Source of the DNA: Dictyobacter alpinus
Lineage (GTDB): Bacteria > Chloroflexota > Ktedonobacteria > Ktedonobacterales > Ktedonobacteraceae
Direction: 5' to 3'
NCBI RefSeq assembly: GCF_003967575.1
Contig: NZ_BIFT01000001.1
Location: 3,658,001-3,722,000, forward strand
DNA: 64,000 nucleotides
Part shown: in pieces, positions 35,793-45,211 of the stretch
Layout: the number at the start of each line of letters is the position of its first letter
Numbering within the stretch: position 1 is the first letter of the stretch
The notes under the pieces: model-generated
The model's input: the letters and a program-made list of their open reading frames with translations, nothing else
Databases searched by the model: none
Told to the model about the DNA's origin: nothing
Made by a program: the position numbers and the translations under genes

Positions 35793-37202
35793 ATGCAACA
35801 CATTAAAATTCTTGAGCAAGGAGTAGAAGTATGGAATAAATGGAGGCAAGATAATCCGGCGATTCGTCCCAAACTTATTGGGGTGGATCTCAGTGGTCAA
35901 AATCTGAGTCGCGCAAATTTTAACTCTGCTGATCTTCAAAAGGCCAATCTTAGAGGAGCTAACCTTCTTTTTGGACATTTAAATGACGCAGACCTTAGAA
36001 AAGCAGATTTATCAGGTGCCGAATTGGGTTTTTTTGATGTACCAAATAAGATTAATTTAAGTCAAGCAATTATGCATAGATGTTCTCTTTCAAGCAATTT
36101 TTTGCAGAATGCAACTATTATTGGTACTGATTTAAGTAATACAGATTTAACGGGAGCATATTTGAGTGGAAAAGATCTTCGCGATACTAATTTCAGCAAC
36201 ACTACACTTCGTAAAGCAAGTCTTTTTGGCGCAAATCTCACTAATGCTAAGCTTGTAAATGCGGATCTCAGAGAAGCAATGCTTTGTAGAGAGGCTATTA
36301 GTGAGGTTGATTTAGAAGATTTGGAGTTTGAGGATAGAGAAGAAATCGAAAATAATATTAAACCTACCGATTTAACGGGAACAGATTTAACGGGAGCCAA
36401 TCTGAGCGGTGTACATTTGAATCAAGTTATTTTTAGAGAAGCCACACTTTGTGGGTCTGATCTCAGCAGAGCTAATCTATTTGGTGCTTGTTTGTACCAC
36501 GCCAATTTAACTGGGGCAAATCTGACCAAAGCTATACTCGTGGAAACTGATCTAACAAAATCTACCTTAACTGATTGTCGGGTATATGGAGCATCAGTTT
36601 GGGATACTAAACTAGAAGAAGCTAAACAGATTAATTTAATAGTAACCCCTCCAGATCGACCAGCGATTAGTGTCGATGACCTTGAAATAGCTCAATTTAT
36701 GTTTTTATTATTTGAACATCAAAAACTGCGAGATGCCCTGAATTCAATAATTAATAGAGGCGTGTTACTTCTTGGAGGGTTTGATAACGGGGGCATTGAG
36801 ATATTACATGCCATGGCTGATAAGCTAAGGCAGATGAAATATCTGCCGATAATATTTGAATTTGCAAGGCCCGAACATAGAAATCTGCGGGAAACCGTTT
36901 CAATATTAGCTGGTTTATCTAGATTTGTTATTGCTGAGATCAGTGGACCTTCGGTACCCGCTGAATTAGAGAATATAGCATCAAGTATACATGTTTCAAT
37001 TGTGCCAATAATACAAGAGAGTGTACGACCATTTTCAATGTTTATTGATTTTTTAGTAGATTATAAGGTTACTGATCTTGTACGGTATAAAAATAAAGAA
37101 CATCTGCTGGAAGTACTCGAATCAAAAGTTATTGATCCAGCTGAAAGTAAATTTGAGGAACGAAAGCAAAAATTATTAAGGATGGCAGAAAAAAGTTGGT
37201 AA
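35793..37202 (+). CDS. Pentapeptide-repeat protein with TIR-like C-terminal domain
   Basis: A 469-residue protein. After a short helical N-terminus, residues about 28-270 consist of A(D/N)LxX pentapeptide repeats (VDLSGQNLSRANF, LTGANLTKAIL), forming a right-handed quadrilateral helix, interrupted by an acidic stretch near 170-190. Residues about 315-420 look like a TIR-type alpha/beta domain: strand GVLLLGGF, helix, strand YLPIIFEF, helix RETVSILAGLSRFVIAEISG, then SVPAEL, where the Glu (about 391) sits as in the TIR catalytic position. AAGGAAG precedes the ATG. The gene is AT-rich compared with the DUF499 gene. The next gene encodes a membrane macro-domain-like protein, suggesting a signal-and-effector pair. 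Confidence 0.75.
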   Translation: MQHIKILEQGVEVWNKWRQDNPAIRPKLIGVDLSGQNLSRANFNSADLQKANLRGANLLFGHLNDADLRKADLSGAELGFFDVPNKINLSQAIMHRCSLSSNFLQNATIIGTDLSNTDLTGAYLSGKDLRDTNFSNTTLRKASLFGANLTNAKLVNADLREAMLCREAISEVDLEDLEFEDREEIENNIKPTDLTGTDLTGANLSGVHLNQVIFREATLCGSDLSRANLFGACLYHANLTGANLTKAILVETDLTKSTLTDCRVYGASVWDTKLEEAKQINLIVTPPDRPAISVDDLEIAQFMFLLFEHQKLRDALNSIINRGVLLLGGFDNGGIEILHAMADKLRQMKYLPIIFEFARPEHRNLRETVSILAGLSRFVIAEISGPSVPAELENIASSIHVSIVPIIQESVRPFSMFIDFLVDYKVTDLVRYKNKEHLLEVLESKVIDPAESKFEERKQKLLRMAEKSW

Positions 37203-37257
37203 TTTTACATTTTTTGAATGTGCTTTAGCAAAGGCAACTCACATAAGGAGAAACCTA

Positions 37258-38112
37258 TTGCGTGCTTTATTTTCTTATCAAAAAACAGTGTTTTCTTGGC
37301 AGTCATTTAAGAAAGCACTCTTGCTCTATTTCCAAGCATTCGGAGTTATAGCTTTAATTTTAGGTGTACTAGATATATTGTTCCCAAACACATTTATGTA
37401 TCGCTATACTGGTATAGCCATTATATCTATTATATCTCTTTTGTGGGCAGTCTTTAATACTCTTCCCAAAAGAGAGGTGTCGCATCAATTAGTTGTACCA
37501 GATATGAAAATTACTATTAGGGTAGGTGATCTATTCCAACAAGATGCAAATATAGTCATTGGTTTCTCTGATACTTTTGACACAGAAAAGGGCGATATTA
37601 TTAAGCCAGTCTCACTCCAGGGGCAGTTCTTGACTGCAATTTATCAAGATAACACTAACCAATTAGATCAAGATATCGATCGTGCTTTACAAGGTATTGC
37701 ATCAAAGCAAGATAACCATAAAACAAGAGGGAAAAATAAGCGCTATCCTATTGGTACGGTTGCCACCTTGGCAGTGGGAACAAAAAAATATTTCTGTAGT
37801 GCATATGCCAGGATGGAAAATAATTTGAAGGCGGAATCCAATATAAAAAGTTTAACAGTTAGCCTGGAGAAATTGTGGGAGGAGATTCGGGTAAAAGGGC
37901 AGCATGATAAGGTTGCTATGGCTGTTATCGGATCTGATTTGGCCAGGATCGGAAATGCGTCGCATTCTGATTTAGTTAGACTTATTATATTGTCTTTTGT
38001 GCTAGCTTCACGTGAAAAAATGGTATCTCCAGAATTAGTTGTTGTTGTTCATCCGGCCAATGTTGGAAAACTAAATATGATAGAAATAGAAGAGTTTTTG
38101 CGAAGTTTCTAG
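37258..38112 (+). CDS. Two-TM protein with macro-like domain (ThsA-like effector candidate)
   Basis: A 284-residue membrane protein starting at TTG 37258 behind AAGGAG. Two hydrophobic helices lie at about 20-42 (LLLYFQAFGVIALILGVLDI) and 50-67 (TGIAIISIISLLWAVF). The cytoplasmic part from about 80 fits the macro-domain-like region of the DUF6430/ThsA-macro group: KITIRVGDLFQQDANIVIGF, then TFDTEKGDIIKPVSLQGQFL. In type II Thoeris, as I recall it, a TM-macro protein senses an ADP-ribose-type signal made by a TIR protein and damages the membrane. The adjacent TIR-like gene fits that model. The assignment rests on architecture. Confidence 0.75.
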   Translation: MRALFSYQKTVFSWQSFKKALLLYFQAFGVIALILGVLDILFPNTFMYRYTGIAIISIISLLWAVFNTLPKREVSHQLVVPDMKITIRVGDLFQQDANIVIGFSDTFDTEKGDIIKPVSLQGQFLTAIYQDNTNQLDQDIDRALQGIASKQDNHKTRGKNKRYPIGTVATLAVGTKKYFCSAYARMENNLKAESNIKSLTVSLEKLWEEIRVKGQHDKVAMAVIGSDLARIGNASHSDLVRLIILSFVLASREKMVSPELVVVVHPANVGKLNMIEIEEFLRSF

Positions 38113-38246
38113 ATTAACCTTGTTTGTATTTATAAATATTTTGATGATGGCATATTTGTTTGTTGATAAACTTCGATGAAGAGACCACTGCATTATGATT
38201 ATTTTTAACCGATACCGTGATCTCTTCATCATTAATCTTTCTTTCT

Positions 38247-41200
38247 TTACTTTAGTGGGTGCATTTTGACGACTGAGCCAACGCTCATCTCGGGTGTCTG
38301 GACATAGGCGGTGCCGACGCCGAGTTGCTCGATGCGGGCCGGGAGGTCTTGTCCGGGGAGACCACGGATGAAGCCAGAGACTTTTTTGGAGTCCGGGTAG
38401 TTCATGCGGAAGATAATTTTGGTCCCAGCGGTCCCCAGGATGTCGGGATGGAAGTCGGCCATACCCTGGCTGGCGACGATGACGGCAACGCCAAATTTGC
38501 GTCCTTCGCGCATGATCTTGGGGAGCGTAACATCTTTGGCCAGGCGGTGAGCTTCGTCCAGGACGATGGCCAGGCGAATGCGTTTGGCATATCCCCAACT
38601 GAACATGTCTTTGTAGATCTTCCTGAGCACAAAGGCTCCAGCGGCTTGTTGTAAGGTCTCTACATACAGGTTGTGAAGATCAACGACCAGTCCTGATCGT
38701 ACCAATGAAAGCAGATCTGGCGCGTTCTCTGTGGGTCGGAACAGGTTCATTTCAAGCAGTGGACGACAACGCGCGGCGACGTTGGAGACTCTACGTGCCT
38801 GAGCTAGGCTTTCGATGTTTTGGAGCACCTCTGCCAGCGTTGGATAGCTGAGTCCTTTAATTGATTGATCTGGATCATCATTGAAGCCATGCGCTTTATA
38901 GGCGTCACGGATCGCTGAGAAGACCACGTCGCGCTGCATATCCCCTAGATCCACTACATGTGCGAAGATTTCCGAGATGGCATAGCTGTTGGCTTGCCAA
39001 CCACCGCTGCCACCATCCTGGGTGCATTCAAATGGTGAAAAAGGGAGTCCTCGTGAGGCGTCAAGCACCGTGGGATTAATCGCCTGCACAAATGGTTCAC
39101 TGGGATCGGCAAACTGCCCATGGAAATCCAGTACTAATGCGGGTACTTGTTGCTTCCCAAGTTCTGTTAGCAAGCGGGTAACCGTCCACGATTTTCCTTG
39201 ACCTGGAATGCCCAGAACGAATAGGTGTGGACTGCCACTCACGGCTGGTTGCCAGTCAACATCCAGATTAGAGCCAATGGCCTGTCCCAGAGAAACCTGC
39301 ACAGGTGCTTGAGGGTCGCTACTCTCTTGTACCGGTTCTGATGACACCTCTGGTTGAGCATACACCGATTCTGTATGGGATGATTGTTCGGGTGCGTATA
39401 TGGACGACGTATTGATCGCGCTTAACTTTTGGGTTTTATCATTGGCATAATCTTCTTCTTCGAAGTCAGTATCGTTCTCAGCCTCTCCTGATTCGTTGTC
39501 TGGCTGATTCACTGAGATAACAGTATCAGTGGGGTCAGAAGGCTCATTTTTTGGAATGGTAACCGATTGATGTTCCTTTGTACCGGTCTTCACTGATTTC
39601 GGTGGGGGCGCATCATGATCTTCGTCGCTCTCATCCTCTCCTGGCACTGCCAGGTCCTCAATTATTTCGTCGGCATAGTCTACTGGCGTGTAGATTTGGG
39701 ACGAGAACTCGGTTGCTTGCTCAAAATCTCTGGCGGTCAGAACAGTAATGCGTGCATCATCCATAGGGAATGGTTTGCGCTCATCCCCTTCAAGACTGAC
39801 GATATATCCTTCATACCCAGGTCGGAAGTCGAGTCCGGTTTTCTCTAGGCGAGAGATATGTTCCAGGAAGGAGTGTTCGGCTTCTGGATCAAACAGTTTA
39901 TAGCGTCTGGCACGTTCAAAGTAGAAGCGTAGCACGTTGGCGAGATATGAGCGCTGCAGGGCACCATCCACACGGCTATCATTGAAAAAGCGATTACGCA
40001 TGATGGTAGCCGAGCTCTTCATCTGGAGTACCATATCACGCGAGAGATCTTCGAATGGGACCCGTCCACGCCTCCATTTGACTTCAATGAAGGTCGCATC
40101 GACGATATTTCTCTTCAAAGAAATGAGCACGAGATCACAACGCCGTTCGCCGGCAATAGTTTTGCCTGAGCTATCCACTGAGAAAAGACGTGGATACGTA
40201 TCTACGGGTATGAGTACACTCTGCCTTAAGCGGCCTTTCTGTTGTAGCCAGGCGGTGACAACGCCCAGACCAACGGCGGCAGCAGCTGTGTTTGAAGATT
40301 CAAGCGCTTGCAAGGCCAGTCTTCCTGAGATCGTTTTCAAGTGATGGAGTAAATGGCTGACACTCTGGTCTACATGTGCAAAGCCGAGATCATTCATGGC
40401 CTGACTCAGGAGGGACTGTATCTCTTCGTGCCAGGCGGTCGTGACCATCATGCGATGTCCCAAGCCGTCGCTAAACTCGGGCGAGTAGTCCAATACATAC
40501 TTACGTGCTAGTGTGTCTAGTTCTGGTTCATTGGGTGAATCGTAGTAATCCAGGGTAAAGAAACGATCTAAGGTGACGACCCAGTTCGTACTCTCGTGGA
40601 GGCGCTCCAGGAGCTGGCGCTGCTCGCTACCCAGGGTGACCTCTAACACAGGATGGGTACCAACGGTATTGCTGAGTACGTAGCCACCAGCATCAAGGAT
40701 GGCTGTATGTAACTCGATGAGTAGCTCACTATAGCGTATACCTGCGGGATGGGTCTCTGGCTTGCGTACACCCTCTGTAATAATGCGATGTTGCCAGCGT
40801 AGCTCATCTTGCGCAACTGAGAAGCGTGAAACAAAACGGATGACCAATCCATAAAGCGAAAAGCTCGTCGTGGTTACATTATCCTGATCAGAAACTGTTA
40901 ACGTTCTCATCTCTGGCCGCGTGATGTCTGTCACGACAGCGATATGGGCCTCTGGAATTGATTTGTCGAGTTGTTCCATTTTGCGCGATGTGGTTGTAAT
41001 TCCAGGCAGAAAATGATCAGTCAGTTGCTTATATTGTTGTTGATCAACCTGCAATTGGCGTACCTGCTCAATTGCTTGCAGGGTGCTTTTATGGCGACTA
41101 TCGGTATAAGCGGTAATCTGAAAGGTTGGAGCCTGATGACGCTGTGTCTCATCGTCTTCATTCAGCTTATGGGTTGGAAGCAGTTGTTTGATCGCTTCCG

Positions 41201-43502
41201 CAAAAAAGTCACCGCGATCAGGATTGACCAGGGTGGTAACCAGTGTATTCGTGTAAGGATGGAGCTCAAGGAAGCCTTTAAGATGTTCTGCCAGTTGTTC
41301 CGGATGGGTATTACCAAACTCACTCTGATCTACTGCCATACCAAAGATGAGTCCAACGTCGCCATAGCGGCGATGAGGATCGGGAACGCCAGCAGGTAGC
41401 GAGACGCCGTGAAAGAAACGCAGGTTCTGGAAAAAGGTAAAGGTCGTTGGTGTTTCTGCATGATAGGCAAAGGGCGGCACATTGATGGGCGTCAGCAGGC
41501 TTAAGGCCTGAAGATCCAGGTTATATTTGCGCTCTCGCGGCGTCTTAAGCGCCAGCACTTTCGTTTCCCAGGTCTGTAGGAGTTGTGTGTAGCTTACCAT
41601 CCAGGCAACTCGCAGTGGATGAATTGGCAAGGTTACGATTGCCTCCTCAACGCTATTCTGGCGACCAGCGATGCGCACAAGCACTGAATCTATTGAGAGT
41701 GCTTCTTGAAGTGCCTGATGGTTTCCCTCGCGCTCTAATAAATCTTCAAGCAATTCTTTATAAGCCTGCGCATAGCGTAGGCCGGCGCTCACCAGATCTG
41801 GGGTCCACTCAGCTACTTCCATAACATCACGGTGAGAAGTCTTTTTTAGCCGTGTGAAGAAGCTATCACGTGTTTTCCAGAAGGCTGACCAGTCTGCGCT
41901 TCCACTTGTTGATAATGCTCGAGAAACAATATCGTCTGCACTGACAGTATGTATGTCGTTGACATCGAGCACAAAACTGGCATGTTTGCGAGGCTCTGCC
42001 AGGCTTCTGCGCTCTATGTCTAATAAGGGTTGACTGATGCCAACCTGTAACATATGGCGCTCATTCAGCTTGAGATTGAAGTAGGACAGATCCTTCGTAC
42101 TCCATTGCGACTCGGTCTCAGTTAAGTCTGTATCTTTAACTTCAGCGCTGTATGCGAGCCGTCCATAGGCCAGATTAGGAACCGCAAACTTGCTATCGCG
42201 TACTGTAGGACTTGTCTCTGGCTTCACAATATCCTTGGAGAGATAAAATTCACCGCTCTCCTTATAGATTTCATTGCCATCACCATCGACGATCACCGTT
42301 CCGTCTTTATTGATAGGCATAATACGCACACAGACAGCAAAGTCGGGTGGTTCCTCAAACTCAATATCCATGCTCAGTGTAATCGTACGTCGTGCGGCTG
42401 GTAAATCCCGCTCTGGCAACTCGATGCTGCTATCGGCTTCAAAACTACCATCAGCTGGAACAATCGCTACGCGCCACCCTCCAAGGTTTTGAGGTTGTTC
42501 GGGATCACTGGTCCAGCTTACCGCCAGCTTTTCTTTTGGTGCGCATTTCGCAATCAAGCTGCCGCGGGCTCCATCGGGCTGAAGGAGCTTGCTGGCTTTT
42601 TCAACCTCTCCCTTTGCATTCACAAAGGACTTAATTTTTATCTCGCGAATGTCACTTTTTTCGGAGGCTGGAAATACCCAGGTATCAAAAGTCAGTTCTT
42701 GGGTTTTAGCCAGGGCACGCGACCATGATTGTACATTATTGAGGGAGCGTCCTTTAAAGAACAGATTAAGTTTGAACGCAGTTTGTTCGTCCACTTTTAA
42801 ATTTTGAATACGGTCCCTTGTGGTTGCATCAATTTTTGTTGGACGGGCTAAGGCCAGCGTGCTGCGACGATTCTGTTCCAGTTTGTTATCAAGCTCCGAA
42901 GGGATTGGAGCATCGACTAATTCCCCAATCGTTGCATCACTGATTAATCCCACCCGCCAGAGCTCTAATCCAGCCTGTTGCAACTCCAGTTCCTCGGTCC
43001 TTTTAAGGACTGCCATGGCAAAATCAAGTTTTTGATTATCGCTGACATTTAATGAACCACGTAATTGCGAGAATGTGGTTCGCACGAATCGAGCTGCTTT
43101 GACCGGTAATTGATTCATCACACGTCTGAGCGCATGGGTATGCAGTTCCTGACCATTAATAATCGCAAAGGAGTTGCCCAGGGAACTATATGCTGCGTCG
43201 ATCAGATCGGCTGGCACGAAGAGACAGAGTGACTCTTCTTTGCGGTTGCGTAATTCAATAGCTTTATCGACTGTAATTGAGGATGAAGTAAGCTGTGTGC
43301 TTTGTTTAGTCAGCACGTAGGCGGAAATTTTCTTGCGGGAGGTCGCGTTAATATATTCGCAAAGAGCATTTGCCTCTGCATTGGAAAGATAATTGACACG
43401 GGCGCAGTGTCCTGGCTGTGTTCCTTTGAATTGAGATAGGATGTCAGCTGCTAGCAGTTCAACAAGTTTTGTACTTTTTGTATCTATATTATTACTAATC
43501 AT
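38247..43502 (-). CDS. Giant HerA-like ATPase (1751 aa), MAD8-like candidate
   Basis: A 1751-residue protein. The C-terminal ~370 residues form a HerA/FtsK-type ATPase: Walker A LGIPGQGKSWT (about residue 1434), VLDFHGQF, Walker B IVLDEAHRLAKD (about 1649), then VIVASQGMADFHPDILGTA. An acidic low-complexity linker at about 1290-1390 precedes it. At about 1130-1180, VDATFIEVKWRRGR could be a PD-(D/E)xK-type nuclease strand. The N-terminal part is not recognised. It is the third gene of the operon led by the NERD kinase. The order kinase, ~560 aa and large ATP-binding protein is what I recall for mad6-mad7-mad8; this needs a search to confirm. It converges on the macro gene. Confidence 0.75.
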   Translation of the reverse strand: MISNNIDTKSTKLVELLAADILSQFKGTQPGHCARVNYLSNAEANALCEYINATSRKKISAYVLTKQSTQLTSSSITVDKAIELRNRKEESLCLFVPADLIDAAYSSLGNSFAIINGQELHTHALRRVMNQLPVKAARFVRTTFSQLRGSLNVSDNQKLDFAMAVLKRTEELELQQAGLELWRVGLISDATIGELVDAPIPSELDNKLEQNRRSTLALARPTKIDATTRDRIQNLKVDEQTAFKLNLFFKGRSLNNVQSWSRALAKTQELTFDTWVFPASEKSDIREIKIKSFVNAKGEVEKASKLLQPDGARGSLIAKCAPKEKLAVSWTSDPEQPQNLGGWRVAIVPADGSFEADSSIELPERDLPAARRTITLSMDIEFEEPPDFAVCVRIMPINKDGTVIVDGDGNEIYKESGEFYLSKDIVKPETSPTVRDSKFAVPNLAYGRLAYSAEVKDTDLTETESQWSTKDLSYFNLKLNERHMLQVGISQPLLDIERRSLAEPRKHASFVLDVNDIHTVSADDIVSRALSTSGSADWSAFWKTRDSFFTRLKKTSHRDVMEVAEWTPDLVSAGLRYAQAYKELLEDLLEREGNHQALQEALSIDSVLVRIAGRQNSVEEAIVTLPIHPLRVAWMVSYTQLLQTWETKVLALKTPRERKYNLDLQALSLLTPINVPPFAYHAETPTTFTFFQNLRFFHGVSLPAGVPDPHRRYGDVGLIFGMAVDQSEFGNTHPEQLAEHLKGFLELHPYTNTLVTTLVNPDRGDFFAEAIKQLLPTHKLNEDDETQRHQAPTFQITAYTDSRHKSTLQAIEQVRQLQVDQQQYKQLTDHFLPGITTTSRKMEQLDKSIPEAHIAVVTDITRPEMRTLTVSDQDNVTTTSFSLYGLVIRFVSRFSVAQDELRWQHRIITEGVRKPETHPAGIRYSELLIELHTAILDAGGYVLSNTVGTHPVLEVTLGSEQRQLLERLHESTNWVVTLDRFFTLDYYDSPNEPELDTLARKYVLDYSPEFSDGLGHRMMVTTAWHEEIQSLLSQAMNDLGFAHVDQSVSHLLHHLKTISGRLALQALESSNTAAAAVGLGVVTAWLQQKGRLRQSVLIPVDTYPRLFSVDSSGKTIAGERRCDLVLISLKRNIVDATFIEVKWRRGRVPFEDLSRDMVLQMKSSATIMRNRFFNDSRVDGALQRSYLANVLRFYFERARRYKLFDPEAEHSFLEHISRLEKTGLDFRPGYEGYIVSLEGDERKPFPMDDARITVLTARDFEQATEFSSQIYTPVDYADEIIEDLAVPGEDESDEDHDAPPPKSVKTGTKEHQSVTIPKNEPSDPTDTVISVNQPDNESGEAENDTDFEEEDYANDKTQKLSAINTSSIYAPEQSSHTESVYAQPEVSSEPVQESSDPQAPVQVSLGQAIGSNLDVDWQPAVSGSPHLFVLGIPGQGKSWTVTRLLTELGKQQVPALVLDFHGQFADPSEPFVQAINPTVLDASRGLPFSPFECTQDGGSGGWQANSYAISEIFAHVVDLGDMQRDVVFSAIRDAYKAHGFNDDPDQSIKGLSYPTLAEVLQNIESLAQARRVSNVAARCRPLLEMNLFRPTENAPDLLSLVRSGLVVDLHNLYVETLQQAAGAFVLRKIYKDMFSWGYAKRIRLAIVLDEAHRLAKDVTLPKIMREGRKFGVAVIVASQGMADFHPDILGTAGTKIIFRMNYPDSKKVSGFIRGLPGQDLPARIEQLGVGTAYVQTPEMSVGSVVKMHPLK

Positions 43503-43507
43503 TATGC

Positions 43508-45193
43508 TTATGCCTCAACCTTCACATGCTCGGTACCAGCATAGGGAGCATGCAGGCGCTGTACTGTAAAATCATCGGAAAGATCGCGGAAAATCCCCAT
43601 CTGCCGTAACCGTCCAAGCATGGCGCGCAGATTATCGCGTGCCGCCGCCGCATACTCTGCCCCTTCAAATGGCGCTGGCGGAGTATCGACCAGGATACCA
43701 TAGCGTTCTTTTAAGAAATCCAGAAATTCCCGCAGCTTGATGGGACGTAGCTGGTTGGGACCAGACAGCCGTGCTGTAGCCACCTGCACTAACGCCGCTA
43801 AGAGGTCGTTTTCAGGCGCATAGCGCCATGTCTGGCGATGCGTCGTCAGACCGCGTAAGACGCCATGCGTTTTTTTTATGCCTCCAGTGCCATAGAACCA
43901 TGAAATGACGTTCTTTGAGCCATCCCCACGTTGGGTTTCAGCAAGCAAGCTAATGACACGTTCCAGGTCTGTCTCCCCGGTGTTTGCAATGTTATCTAAC
44001 ATTTGCCATGCTTCAGAGTCTTCGCCTTCTTCTTTTTCTATATTTTCTGTACGAATACGTTCTTCATCTAATTGTGCAGCAGCTTCTAAATGAACATTAA
44101 TCTTAGGATCCTCTTGTAGTAGCAATAATCCCTGAAGGTAATGAGCACCAGAGGTATCGATTGGTAAGATTTTTTCAATGTCTGCTTTTCTGCGTGAATT
44201 ATTACGCAGTTTAGCGGTATAGATATCAATTTGCCGTAAAAGTAAATTAGAAAATGAGAATTGTTGATACGCTTCAATATCTCGACGCACACAGGCTTTT
44301 GACATTTCGAGGCTTCGCGGTGTAGACCCATTGGTAAAATCTACATACATCTGTAATGCAGAGGGTTGCTTATCATCTTGCATTGCAGCGGGTAACACTT
44401 CGGGATTAGCGACTAGTGCATTGATCGCATGCACTACATGTAACGTGTAATTGAAGAACTCAAAATTGATCATTGCGAGCAAGTTATAGGTAAATGCCTG
44501 GGTTGGCATTTTGTCATGAAATTCAAAGAGGTAGCGTAGTAAGTCCCTAGCTAATCCATTAACCAAGGAAGGAAAGGCATTTGGTAACTTTCTTTCACGG
44601 TTAAGTTGTGGACGTGTATTATTGAAACCATCAATAAAGGCAATGGACAATCGCGTAAGTATATCTAATTGTGTATGGTCATCATATGTACCGCCCAAAT
44701 CTGGAAGTTGGCCGATTTCTATCCCTCGTCCAAATACCTGTTTGGCAAAACTTCGTAGTGCATCATCACCTTGTAGGTAGTCTCTAAGTGCCTGATAGAT
44801 AAAAATATCGGCTTTCCGTTGACGGCTATTGTGAGTTGGAAAACCAGCTTTATGTGTAAGAATAGTGTAAGGGACTAGAGATAGGATTTGTTCTCCCTTT
44901 TGTGCTCGCCCTACACGGCCTGTGACTATTAATGATGTACGAACGAAGCGTTCTAATAGAATTCGACCGTTAGCATTATCGAAACCTTCTAACGCTTGAT
45001 GTTTTGATAAACTTTCAATATATTTTTTTATGTCCTCTGGATTGTTTGTTTGTCTTGCTTTACCTTTACCTTGAGATAAAATGGTGAAAAAAAGTGATGG
45101 AAGGAATAAATCTATATCAAAGCCATTTAACTCTAAATTTAATACTCGTGGAAAGCTAGCTCCTCGCAAATCTTTAGGTAATTTGATTTTCAT
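43508..45193 (-). CDS. 561-aa defence-operon protein of unknown function (MAD7-like candidate)
   Basis: A 561-residue protein behind AGGAG at ATG 45193. It has no catalytic motif that I can identify. The sequence is largely helical, with an acidic stretch (about 370-390, EEGEDSE). It lies between the kinase-ATPase gene (18-base gap) and the giant HerA-like ATPase gene (5-base gap), so the three are one operon and probably one complex. The final ~90 residues (LREFLDFLKERYGI, LRAMLGRLRQMGIF) resemble a winged-helix-like end. Similarity to a MADS component is inferred from gene order and size only. Confidence 0.6.
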   Translation of the reverse strand: MKIKLPKDLRGASFPRVLNLELNGFDIDLFLPSLFFTILSQGKGKARQTNNPEDIKKYIESLSKHQALEGFDNANGRILLERFVRTSLIVTGRVGRAQKGEQILSLVPYTILTHKAGFPTHNSRQRKADIFIYQALRDYLQGDDALRSFAKQVFGRGIEIGQLPDLGGTYDDHTQLDILTRLSIAFIDGFNNTRPQLNRERKLPNAFPSLVNGLARDLLRYLFEFHDKMPTQAFTYNLLAMINFEFFNYTLHVVHAINALVANPEVLPAAMQDDKQPSALQMYVDFTNGSTPRSLEMSKACVRRDIEAYQQFSFSNLLLRQIDIYTAKLRNNSRRKADIEKILPIDTSGAHYLQGLLLLQEDPKINVHLEAAAQLDEERIRTENIEKEEGEDSEAWQMLDNIANTGETDLERVISLLAETQRGDGSKNVISWFYGTGGIKKTHGVLRGLTTHRQTWRYAPENDLLAALVQVATARLSGPNQLRPIKLREFLDFLKERYGILVDTPPAPFEGAEYAAAARDNLRAMLGRLRQMGIFRDLSDDFTVQRLHAPYAGTEHVKVEA

Positions 45194-45211
45194 TGCAATT
45201 TCTCCTAGCCC

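Noticed and set aside
38071..38598. Minus-strand frame of 175 codons
   Set aside because: Shadow of the end of the HerA-like ATPase gene and the intergenic region.
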